From: Candidatus Levyibacteriota bacterium
Lineage (GTDB): Bacteria > Patescibacteriota > Microgenomatia > Levybacterales > UBA12049
Assembly (NCBI GenBank): GCA_016204425.1
Contig: JACQKR010000022.1
Span: 1-19,452, forward strand
Reading direction: 5' to 3'
DNA length: 19,452 nt
This document shows positions 12,616 through 19,452 of this stretch, one piece after another. The position numbers and the translations under genes are program-made. Position 1 is the first letter of the stretch. Each line of letters opens with the position of its first letter. The notes beneath the pieces were generated by a model. It ran no database searches. It saw only the letters and a list, made by a program, of their open reading frames with translations, and had not been told where the DNA came from.

Positions 12616-13551
12616 ATGGACAATTTAGCCTTACAAAAGATCCGAGACGCCGTTGAGAAAAACGACAAAATAGCAGTCGCAGTTGGAAAAAACCCAACGA
12701 TTGACGATATGGCTGCTGCGCTTTCTCTTGTGCTTGCTTTTGATCAAATGCAAAAGAAAGTAGCTGTCGCTTCCCCTACCCCTCCAATTGTTGGCCTTTC
12801 ATCGCTCGTTGGTATTGATCGCGTCAAAAATAGCCTTGATAGTGCGGGGGGAGATCTGGTTGTCTCATTTCCGTATAAAGAGGGAGAAATTGAAAAAGTT
12901 TCGTATACTATTGAAAGTGGGTTTTTAAACATCGTTGTCAAAGCAGGGCAAGCGGGTATCACCTTTGACCAGTCAGACGTTCGTTTTAGACGGGGGGGTG
13001 GGACTCCAACAGTACTTATCGTCGTTGGCACACCTCGACTGTCCGATCTTGGTACCCTGTTTAATCCTGAAGCACTCAAAGAGACAACAGTCATCAATAT
13101 TGACAATAAAGCAGAAAATCAGGGCTTTGGTGATATCGTAATGGTGACACCGAAAGCGTCCTCGGTCAGTGAGCAGGTAGCACAGGTACTGCAGTACTTC
13201 GGTATCGATCCAGATATCGATATTGCCCAAAACTTACTCAGTGGTATTTCCTTTGCGACAGATAATTTCCAAAATCCAAAAGCGGGATATGTCGCGTTTG
13301 AAATGGCGGCATTCTTAATGAAGAAAGGTGCTGTTCGGGCACGAGCACCTCTTTCACGAAATGAAGAGCGTCCACAGCAATCAGGGCAATTAATGGGTGA
13401 GGCAACATCCAGTTTAGGAGCTTCAACGCCCGGTGCCAATCAACCATCCTCGCCGACACCGTCACCGAAGCAGCAGTTCCCACGGGATCGTAAACCACCA
13501 TCTGACTGGCTTACGCCAAAAGTCTATAAAGGATCTTCAGCGCTTGAGTAA
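12616..13551 (+). CDS. Degenerate DHH-family (NrnA-like) protein, probable pseudoenzyme, 311 aa
   Basis: The fold and place in the operon match NrnA, the DHH-DHHA1 oligoribonuclease/pAp phosphatase usually encoded between infB and rpsO. The segment VINIDNKAENQGFGDIVMVTPKASSVSEQVAQVL (about 159-192) aligns with the family signature VINIDHHxSNxxFGDxNxVDPxASSxxE, but DHH reads DNK (163-165). Motif I (HxNPDGDA) reads KNPTIDDMA (25-33), the motif II Asp is Gly138, and motif IV (GIxTDTG) reads GISFATDNF. All metal ligands therefore seem lost. The DHHA1 substrate domain is replaced by a Pro/Ser/Gln-rich tail (about 245-311). The frame is intact and long, so a non-catalytic role is likelier than decay. 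AGGA lies seven bases before the ATG. Confidence 0.75.
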   Translation: MDNLALQKIRDAVEKNDKIAVAVGKNPTIDDMAAALSLVLAFDQMQKKVAVASPTPPIVGLSSLVGIDRVKNSLDSAGGDLVVSFPYKEGEIEKVSYTIESGFLNIVVKAGQAGITFDQSDVRFRRGGGTPTVLIVVGTPRLSDLGTLFNPEALKETTVINIDNKAENQGFGDIVMVTPKASSVSEQVAQVLQYFGIDPDIDIAQNLLSGISFATDNFQNPKAGYVAFEMAAFLMKKGAVRARAPLSRNEERPQQSGQLMGEATSSLGASTPGANQPSSPTPSPKQQFPRDRKPPSDWLTPKVYKGSSALE

Positions 13552-13594
13552 TCAAGCCGATTCTTCAAAAGATTTTTCCTAAAACTTCGACTAC

Positions 13595-13624
13595 TTGTGA
13601 TGAAGATGCGTTTTATGCTACAAT
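13595..13624 (+). promoter_or_regulatory. rpsO promoter (extended -10)
   Basis: TTGTGA (13595-13600), an 18-base spacer and TGC-TACAAT (13616-13624), a good extended -10. The start near 13631 gives a leader of about 13 bases without a Shine-Dalgarno before the ATG at 13644. Confidence 0.6.
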
Positions 13625-13643
13625 ATATCGCATAGAAATAGTT

Positions 13644-13913
13644 ATGCCACTTACAACATCGCTGAAGCAACAAATTATCAAAGAGTTTCAGACTGCAGAC
13701 GGTGATACAGGGAGCCCAGAAGTGCAAATCGCATTACTCACAAGAAGAATTGAGCGCCTTGCGACACATCTGAAAGACCATGCTCACGATACGCACAGTC
13801 GCCGGGGATTGTTGTCGATGATTGCGAAGAGACGACGGCTCATTAATTTTTTAAAAAAAGTGAATAACGGCCGGGCATCAACTATTGTGAAGAAGATCGG
13901 ATTGAAAGACTAA
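13644..13913 (+). CDS. rpsO: 30S ribosomal protein S15, 89 aa
   Basis: S15 binds 16S rRNA early in assembly of the 30S platform. Length and sequence are typical. The four-helix protein carries TGSPEVQIALLTRRIERLATHLKDHAHDTHSRRGLL (22-57), with the conserved GSPEVQIA and the HxxDxHSRRGL rRNA-binding loop, then RRRLINFL and a basic C-terminus. It precedes pnp by 94 bases, as in most bacteria. No clear terminator is visible after it, so some read-through into pnp is likely. Confidence 0.98.
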   Translation: MPLTTSLKQQIIKEFQTADGDTGSPEVQIALLTRRIERLATHLKDHAHDTHSRRGLLSMIAKRRRLINFLKKVNNGRASTIVKKIGLKD

Positions 13914-13945
13914 GCATGATTTTCCTCAACGCAACGGAACTAACT

Positions 13946-14008
13946 ATGTACGATAAACTACTGAGAAAGGACAGAATAATCCTCATACTTATTCAAAACC
14001 AAACATAA
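13946..14008 (+). CDS. Possible 20-codon upstream ORF overlapping the pnp start
   Basis: ATG at 13946 opens the frame MYDKLLRKDRIILILIQNQT, whose TAA (14006-14008) shares its last base with the pnp ATG (TAATG). Such an overlap could couple pnp translation to the short frame, in keeping with pnp autoregulation in other bacteria. There is no Shine-Dalgarno and no independent support; chance is quite possible. Confidence 0.25.
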   Translation: MYDKLLRKDRIILILIQNQT

Positions 14009-16368
14009 TGGAAAAAACCTCTGTATCTTTTGAATTTGCCGGAAAAACACTCACCCTTGAAACAGGACAACTTGCCAAGCAGGCAACCTCCTCGATTCTT
14101 GCCCGCTTAGGCGATACGATGGTGCTTGCAACGGTTGTCCAAGGAGGGACACGTGAGGATCTTGGCTATTTTCCGTTAAATATTGAATACGTTGAACGAC
14201 TGTATGCAGGTGGAAAAATTAAAGGCAGCAGATGGGTAAAGCGCGAAGGACGGCCATCGGATGATGCAGTACTTATTGGCCGACTCATTGACCGGTCAAT
14301 TCGTCCCCTTTTCCCCAAGGAATACAAGAATGAAGTGCAAGTCATCGTGACGGTGCTTTCAGTTGATAGTGAAAATGATCCGGATATTTTATCAATCATT
14401 GCGGTATCTGCAGCACTTGCTATCTCTCCTATTTCATGGAAGGGCCCGGTCGGTGCAATCCGTATCGGATATATGAAGGACCCGGAGAATGGAAAAGGAG
14501 AGTTCTTGCTTAATCCGACAACGAGTGAATCAGGGCTTTCAGATCTCGATCTCGTCGTCTCTCAGGCAAAAGATCTGACGCTCATGATTGAAGCAGGCGC
14601 AAAGCAAGTGCCTGAGGAAATTGTCCATGAAGCGATGAAGCATGCGCATGATGAGACCAAAAAAGTAATCAACTTCATTGATGATCTTGCCAAGAAAATA
14701 GGGGCGAAAAAAACAGAGGTCACGCCAAGTGCTGCTTATGCAGAAATGGTGGCAATCGTTGAAAAGTCATATAAACAGGAGATAGTGAAGCTTGCAGCTT
14801 CTCTGGCAAATAAAGAATCCGGTGGTTCTGAGATGAGCGAGCTGATCACGATGATTTTTGACCAGGAAAAGATGAAAGACCCAACGCAAGAATTGGATAA
14901 AAAAATCATTGCTAAAGCTGTTGAGTCGATTATGTATAAGAATATTCGACATGACGTTGTGAAATCAAAAAAACGTGTCGATGGGAGAGCGGTTGATGAA
15001 ATCAGGCCATTGTCTGTCCAGGTCGGAGTCCTCCCTCGAACCCACGGGTCTGCAATATTTCAACGAGGCCTGACACAAGCGCTTACTGTTGCAACGCTCG
15101 GTTCACCGAGACTTGAGCAGTTGATTGAATCTGCCGAAGGGGAAGAGACAAAACGGTACATGCATCACTACTCAATGCCACCATATTCGGTTGGTGAGAC
15201 GGGGCGTCTCTTCGGTCCATCAAGACGTGAAATAGGTCATGGTGCACTGGCTGAGCGAGCGCTACTCCCTATTATTCCGTCAAAAGATAAATTTCCATAT
15301 ACCATTCGGGTCGTTTCTGAAATTCTCTCTTCAAACGGTTCGACATCAATGGCTGCAACATGCGGGTCAACACTTGCTCTTATGGATGCCGGTGTTCCCA
15401 TTGAGTATCCGGTCGCCGGGATATCTATCGGCATGATGTCTGAGGGGAAAGATTACGTGCTCTTGACCGATATCATTGGCCTTGAAGATTTTTCAGGGGA
15501 TATGGATTTCAAAGTTGCCGGAACAGAAAAGGGCGTAACGGCAATCCAGCTTGACGTTAAAATTCCAGGCCTGACAATTGCACAAGTTGGAGAGATTTTA
15601 GAACGGGCACAAAAAGCACGAATGTTCATTTTAGAAAAAATGTTAACAGTTATTCCAAAAGAACGTCCCGAACTTTCCGAATATGCACCGAAAATAGAAA
15701 TGATTAAAATCCCTGTTGAAAAAATAGGGGAAGTAATCGGACCCGGAGGACGCGTAATTAAAAATATTATTGCCACGACCGGAGCAACCATCGATGTCGA
15801 AGATGACGGGAGCGTTACTGTCTCAGGAACCGATGACGAAGCGGTCAAAAAAGCTGCTGAATGGGTGCGAAGTATAACACGGGAAATTGTGCCTGGTGAG
15901 GTATTTGAAGAAGGTGTCGTAAAACGCATCTTGCCGTTTGGCGCGTTCGTCGAGTTCTTACCCGGAAAAGAAGGTATGGTCCACGTATCGCAAATGGCAC
16001 AGGGATTTGTCAAAAGTCCGGACGAAGTCGTCACGATAGGGCAGAAAGTAAAAGTTCGTGTTGCAGAGATCGATGACCAGGGACGGGTAAATCTGTCTAT
16101 GAAGTTCGGGGATGCCAATGATACCCAGCCGAGGAGTCCTCAGCAACCTGCCGCACCATCCGGAAGACCTATGGGTACAGGTACGGCACGGCCGGGATGG
16201 GCTGAAGGAAGGGATAGGCCACGATATAGTCCAGCCGGAAATCGAAACACAGCAGGCCCTGACAGGCGAGGCGGAAGAGATGATTCGGGAGTAAGTAGCG
16301 ATCATCCGCTTACAAGACAATTCAGACGGGAGCGTGTCGGTAGTAGGCCACCGTTCAAGAAAAGATAA
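14008..16368 (+). CDS. pnp: Polyribonucleotide nucleotidyltransferase (PNPase), 786 aa
   Basis: PNPase degrades RNA 3' to 5' by phosphorolysis. Two RNase PH domains flank a helical domain. The first runs about 1-225. The second has RAVDEIRPLSVQVGVLPRTHGSAIFQRG, SRREIGHGALAERAL, SSNGSTSMAATCGSTLALMDAGVP and the catalytic GDMDFKVAGTEKG (about 497-509). A KH domain follows with IPVEKIGEVIGPGGRVIKNI (about 567-586), then an S1 domain (about 630-700). The 85-residue tail is rich in Pro, Arg and Gly, making the protein longer than the usual 700-720. It is likely disordered and RNA-binding. The conserved RGETQ reads RGLTQ. The start is the ATG at 14008, 94 bases after rpsO, with no Shine-Dalgarno. 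Confidence 0.97.
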   Translation: MEKTSVSFEFAGKTLTLETGQLAKQATSSILARLGDTMVLATVVQGGTREDLGYFPLNIEYVERLYAGGKIKGSRWVKREGRPSDDAVLIGRLIDRSIRPLFPKEYKNEVQVIVTVLSVDSENDPDILSIIAVSAALAISPISWKGPVGAIRIGYMKDPENGKGEFLLNPTTSESGLSDLDLVVSQAKDLTLMIEAGAKQVPEEIVHEAMKHAHDETKKVINFIDDLAKKIGAKKTEVTPSAAYAEMVAIVEKSYKQEIVKLAASLANKESGGSEMSELITMIFDQEKMKDPTQELDKKIIAKAVESIMYKNIRHDVVKSKKRVDGRAVDEIRPLSVQVGVLPRTHGSAIFQRGLTQALTVATLGSPRLEQLIESAEGEETKRYMHHYSMPPYSVGETGRLFGPSRREIGHGALAERALLPIIPSKDKFPYTIRVVSEILSSNGSTSMAATCGSTLALMDAGVPIEYPVAGISIGMMSEGKDYVLLTDIIGLEDFSGDMDFKVAGTEKGVTAIQLDVKIPGLTIAQVGEILERAQKARMFILEKMLTVIPKERPELSEYAPKIEMIKIPVEKIGEVIGPGGRVIKNIIATTGATIDVEDDGSVTVSGTDDEAVKKAAEWVRSITREIVPGEVFEEGVVKRILPFGAFVEFLPGKEGMVHVSQMAQGFVKSPDEVVTIGQKVKVRVAEIDDQGRVNLSMKFGDANDTQPRSPQQPAAPSGRPMGTGTARPGWAEGRDRPRYSPAGNRNTAGPDRRGGRDDSGVSSDHPLTRQFRRERVGSRPPFKKR

Positions 16369-16470
16369 TTAAAAGTTAAAAGTTAAAAATTCAAAATTAA
16401 GGTACTTTGTTAGAAAACAATTCCTTAGCAATTTTATACGTTGCATTTTAAACTTTACACTTCATTAAAA
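16369..16470. repeat. AT-rich inverted repeat after pnp
   Basis: Direct copies of AAAAGTT (TTAAAAGTTAAAAGTTAAAA) start right after the pnp stop. The right half (GCAATTTTATACGTTGCATT, TTTAAACTTTACACTT) is a rough inverse. An AAGG..CCTTA pair lies in the middle. Words are shared with the gaps after grpE and dnaK. No gene is present. Confidence 0.5.
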
Positions 16471-16500
16471 ACACGAATACCTCCAAAATAGTTATTAAGT

Positions 16501-16528
16501 TTGTTATATAATGCTTCTCTGATATACT
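16501..16528 (+). promoter_or_regulatory. Promoter of the Lon-like gene (leaderless)
   Basis: TTGTTA (16501-16506), a 16-base spacer and TATACT (16523-16528). The predicted start coincides with the ATG at 16535. A perfect TATAAT at 16507-16512 is an alternative -10 but has no -35. Confidence 0.5.
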
Positions 16529-16534
16529 GAATAT

Positions 16535-17674
16535 ATGGATCCTGCCCAGCAATCGCCCCCGAATGAATCGGGGTCACCACGAGCAACACCGCCAGTAGCC
16601 AATAGTACGTCTTCGCAGTCGAATGACCAAATTCGCCGTCTTGGCGAGATCGTCGAGAAAGCACCACTCCCTGAGGACCTTCGGGTAAATCTGATTGAAC
16701 GGGTTTCACGACTTGCCTTGCTTCGTGCCAGCTCAGGGTTCATGAGCGCGAACTACATCATTGAATATGAAAGCACGGCACAATACATAAAGTGGGTGGT
16801 TGGATTGCCCTGGAATACGGTCAGTACCGACTTGTTGGATCTTGCCAAGGCAAAAGAAATTCTTGATAAAAATCACTATGGTTTAGACAGTATCAAAAAT
16901 AGGATATTAGAATATCTTGCGACGTTAATTTTAAATATACAAAAGCAGCAACGGAACAATCTCGTCCATGCGCCAATTCTCTGCCTTGTCGGACTTGCGG
17001 GTACGGGAAAAACGACTCTTGCTTCCTCAATTGCCGAGTCGCTCGGAAAACAATTTGAGCGAATTCCTTTTGGAGGCATGGGAGATTCCCGTGCGCTTCG
17101 CGGACAGTCAAAAGCTTTTCCGGATGCTGAGCCGGGTTTAATTGTGAAGAAGCTTGTCCATGCGAAGACAAAAAACCCCGTCATTCTCCTTGATGAGCTT
17201 GACCGGGTTACCGATAGTTCCCGATCTGATATCATGGGGGTGCTCGTTGAGTTGTTGGATCCGGAGCAGAACCAGGCATTCACAGATCACTATATTGATT
17301 ATCCGTTTGATCTCTCTAATGTTCTTTTTATCGCAACGGCAAATAATACGACAAATATTTCAACAGCTGTTTTGGACCGTCTTGAAATTATTCAAATGCC
17401 CTCATATACCGACCAGGAAAAAATCGTTATTGCAAAACAATACCTGTTTGCCCGTATTCGTGAGCAGACCGGATTATCGGAAGCACAAGTACTGATTGAT
17501 GACGCCGTGTGGCCGGGGATCATACGACCCTTAGGATTTGATTCGGGCATTCGAAGTCTTGAACGTACAATTAATGGTATCTGCCGTCGGGTAGCAAGAA
17601 TGGTAGTTGAGAGGAAGGCTCAGTCAGTTGCAATTACAAATGAAAATATCAAAGATTACATGCAGAAATGGTAG
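16535..17674 (+). CDS. Lon-like AAA+ ATPase without protease domain, 379 aa
   Basis: This is the ATPase core of Lon, standing alone. After a disordered Pro/Ser-rich start (1-30) comes the Lon helical region (about 37-135: APLPEDLRVNLIERVSRL, VGLPWNT, DLAKAKEILDKNHYGLDSIKNRILEYLA). The AAA+ module has Walker A GLAGTGKT (153-160), Walker B VILLDE (216-221), LDPEQNQAFTDHYIDYPFDLSNVLFIATAN through sensor 1, a candidate Arg finger in LDRLE (280-284), and sensor 2 near GIRSLER (about 338-344). It ends at VAITNENIKDYMQKW, where Lon would enter its Ser-Lys protease domain. The N-terminal substrate domain is also missing. ATPase residues look functional, so it may act as a chaperone, remodeller or partner of another protease. 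Pore loop 1 reads KAFPDAEPG instead of RTYVGAMPG. Confidence 0.9.
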   Translation: MDPAQQSPPNESGSPRATPPVANSTSSQSNDQIRRLGEIVEKAPLPEDLRVNLIERVSRLALLRASSGFMSANYIIEYESTAQYIKWVVGLPWNTVSTDLLDLAKAKEILDKNHYGLDSIKNRILEYLATLILNIQKQQRNNLVHAPILCLVGLAGTGKTTLASSIAESLGKQFERIPFGGMGDSRALRGQSKAFPDAEPGLIVKKLVHAKTKNPVILLDELDRVTDSSRSDIMGVLVELLDPEQNQAFTDHYIDYPFDLSNVLFIATANNTTNISTAVLDRLEIIQMPSYTDQEKIVIAKQYLFARIREQTGLSEAQVLIDDAVWPGIIRPLGFDSGIRSLERTINGICRRVARMVVERKAQSVAITNENIKDYMQKW

Positions 17675-17678
17675 TTAC

Positions 17679-17707
17679 TTGTCTTACTCCTTTGTGAAAG
17701 GTATACT
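17679..17707 (+). promoter_or_regulatory. Promoter of the RNase J-like gene
   Basis: TTGTCT (17679-17684), a 17-base spacer and TATACT (17702-17707). The predicted start near 17714 leaves about three bases before the ATG at 17717. Confidence 0.6.
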
Positions 17708-17716
17708 GTAGCAATT

Positions 17717-19420
17717 ATGCAAGAGCAAAACATCCCTCCAAGACAGACAAAACGCATACTTCCTCCCGAGGAAACAATTTCATTTATTCCGCTTGGCGGT
17801 ATGGAGAATGTTACTCGCAATATGTATCTGTATATCTATAGAGACGAGATACTCATCGTTGATTGCGGAATAGGTTTTGCTGATGAGACTATGCTTGGTG
17901 TCGATCTCCTCCTTCCCGATATCACCTATCTCCTGAAGACGAAAAAAAAGATTATTGGGATGGTGCTCACACATGGGCATGAAGATCACATCGGGGCATT
18001 GCCGTTTTTACTTCCGCAATTACCAAATTTTCCTATTTTTGCAACACCGCTCACTGCTGCGTTTGCGAATGAAAAGCTGCAGGAATTTGGCCAGCAGGCA
18101 GCGGTAAGAACAGTAACATTTGATGGCGAAGATGTGCGAATCGGGAATTTCACTGTCTCTTTTATTCGGGTAACGCATTCTGTTCCTGACACGTCAAATA
18201 TTTTTATCAGAACTCCTCTAGGGAATTTTTATCATGGGAGTGATTTTAAGATTGATTTAACACCAGCTGACGGGAAACCGAGTGATTACGCAAGAATTGT
18301 CAAAGCAGGGGAAAGCGGCATTCTCGGTCTCATGTCTGATTGCTTGGGAGCAGAGCGCGCAGGTTTTACCCCTTCTGAGATCTCAATGGCACAGAATTTC
18401 GAGCGTGCGCTTCGTGAGACTCCGGGAAAATGTATCATAACGACCTATTCCTCAAACATCGCAAGATTGAATCAAGCGATAGCGGCTGCTGAAAAACTCA
18501 ATCGAAAAGTGTGTTTCGTCGGCCGGTCTCTCGTTAAGGCAAAAACGATTGCTCAGAGAATGGGATATCTTCGCATGAAAGAAGGGACAGAAGTTCCAGT
18601 TGAGGCAGTGCGGAAATTTAGCGATAGTGAATTGTTGTTGTTTGTCGCAGGGAGCCAGGGGCAGGAAAATTCAGCGATGCTTCGGGTTGCAAACGGGGAG
18701 CATAAGGAGATTTCCCTAACTGCTCAGGATACGGTAATTTTTTCATCTGATACAATTCCCGGGAATGAAATTTCAGTGAATGCATTGATTGATGCGCTTG
18801 CCAAAAGAGGAACAAGAGTCATTTATTCCGATATTTCTCATGACTATCATGTCTCAGGTCACGGTTCCTCAGGCGATCTGATGCTGATGATGTCGCTTGT
18901 CAAGCCACGATTCATGATCCCGATTAGCGGTACATTCCGGCAAATGACAGCATATAAACAGCTTGCGCTGCGTCTCGGGTATCAGCAAAATGCCGTATGG
19001 TTTCTTGAAAACGGTCAGGAGCTTATTTTTTCAAGGAACAATGTACGAAAGGGGCAAAAATTCGAAGTCAGAAGCGTCTATGTTGATCAAATATCAGGAG
19101 AGGAAATCGAAGGATTTATTCTTCGAGACCGCGAGAAATTGGCAAAAGAGGGAATCATTATTCTCATCATCGAGGTCCAGGCAGATAACGGGCAACTTGC
19201 AGGGCCTTTGGACATAATTACTCGTGGATTTTCCTCAAAAGATACGGAAATAATTTCCAAGCTGCTTATAAAGCAAATGAAAAAATCACTTATTCCTCAG
19301 TCGAATAGAGTGATCAATTACGTTCATATTAGAAAACATGTTGAGGAAATCGCAAACAGGGCAATATTTCAACAATTGCGCCGCCGGCCACTCGTTCTTC
19401 CGGTTGTCATAGAGGTATAG
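17717..19420 (+). CDS. RNase J-like metallo-beta-lactamase/beta-CASP protein, 567 aa
   Basis: RNase J enzymes are 5' exo- and endoribonucleases. The N-terminal region has the RNase J start PLGGMENVTRNMYLY, then LTHGHEDHIGALPFLL with HxHxDH at 86-91, THSVPDTS (His154) and HGSDFKID (Asp176). The beta-CASP part has TTYSSNIARLNQ, VGRSL, FSSDTIPGNE and VSGHGSSGDL (His382). Two departures stand out. The motif C segment, usually PVHGEYR, reads PISGTFR (402-408), with Ser404 replacing a metal-binding His. The DSTN motif reads DCLG (208-211). A C-terminal domain (about 450-567) is present, so length is near normal. Catalytic activity is uncertain. It might act like the weak partner RNase J2. Four bases follow its stop before AT-rich repeat sequence begins. 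Confidence 0.9.
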   Translation: MQEQNIPPRQTKRILPPEETISFIPLGGMENVTRNMYLYIYRDEILIVDCGIGFADETMLGVDLLLPDITYLLKTKKKIIGMVLTHGHEDHIGALPFLLPQLPNFPIFATPLTAAFANEKLQEFGQQAAVRTVTFDGEDVRIGNFTVSFIRVTHSVPDTSNIFIRTPLGNFYHGSDFKIDLTPADGKPSDYARIVKAGESGILGLMSDCLGAERAGFTPSEISMAQNFERALRETPGKCIITTYSSNIARLNQAIAAAEKLNRKVCFVGRSLVKAKTIAQRMGYLRMKEGTEVPVEAVRKFSDSELLLFVAGSQGQENSAMLRVANGEHKEISLTAQDTVIFSSDTIPGNEISVNALIDALAKRGTRVIYSDISHDYHVSGHGSSGDLMLMMSLVKPRFMIPISGTFRQMTAYKQLALRLGYQQNAVWFLENGQELIFSRNNVRKGQKFEVRSVYVDQISGEEIEGFILRDREKLAKEGIIILIIEVQADNGQLAGPLDIITRGFSSKDTEIISKLLIKQMKKSLIPQSNRVINYVHIRKHVEEIANRAIFQQLRRRPLVLPVVIEV

Positions 19421-19452
19421 AGAAGTTAAAAGTTCAAAGTGAAAAATTAAAA
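19421..19452. repeat. Start of an AT-rich intergenic repeat
   Basis: GTTAAAAGTTCAAAGTGAAAA after the last stop uses the same words as the gaps after grpE, dnaK and pnp. It is cut by the window end. Confidence 0.4.

Noticed and set aside
12616..13551. Reading this gene as rbfA because it follows infB
   Set aside because: Length and the VINID..FGD..ASS pattern fit the DHH fold, not the small KH-type RbfA.

Overview
The window looks like a chromosome segment of a Candidate Phyla Radiation (Patescibacteria) bacterium, most likely Microgenomates-like. This is inferred from gene style, not from a marker phylogeny. The signs are a short HrcA, an IF-2 that begins almost directly at its G domain, a Lon-type AAA+ protein with no protease domain, a membrane-anchored Clp-type ATPase, and housekeeping genes that start at or within a few bases of a predicted transcription start. 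TGA ends the gene at 6758-7087, so the standard code is used.

Left part (1-2236): an unrecognised protein gene at 104-1003 on the plus strand converges with an unrecognised gene at 962-1438 on the minus strand. Both have near-consensus promoters that share 13 bases around the -35 box. A roughly 800-base gap follows with palindromic repeats and a small orphan HicB-like antitoxin gene at 1779-1928 on the minus strand.

Heat-shock region (2037-6712): a promoter overlapped by a palindrome that could be a CIRCE-like operator leads into hrcA, grpE and dnaK. A terminator and a separate promoter precede a CbpA-type dnaJ. The dnaK ribosome-binding site lies in a perfect 6-bp hairpin. Palindromic repeats are inserted in frame in both grpE and dnaK.

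Membrane Clp region (6723-9783): a two-gene operon encodes a small membrane protein and a membrane-anchored ClpC/ClpB-like double AAA+ protein. Its first ATPase module is degenerate and its pore loops are altered. A broken GIY-YIG nuclease remnant follows.

Information-processing region (9745-16368): nusA, infB, a DHH-type (NrnA-like) protein that has lost its catalytic motifs, rpsO and pnp. This is the classical nusA-infB-rbfA-nrnA-truB-ribF-rpsO-pnp order with rbfA, truB and ribF missing here.

Right end (16501-19452): a Lon-like AAA+ protein without a protease domain, then an RNase J-like protein lacking one conserved active-site histidine.

Taken together, the window joins protein quality control (HrcA, GrpE, DnaK, DnaJ, Clp-like, Lon-like) with transcription, translation and RNA turnover (NusA, IF-2, S15, PNPase, RNase J). 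Several proteins keep the family fold but lose catalytic or substrate-handling residues. Gaps between genes are filled with degenerate AT-rich inverted repeats and short palindromes.
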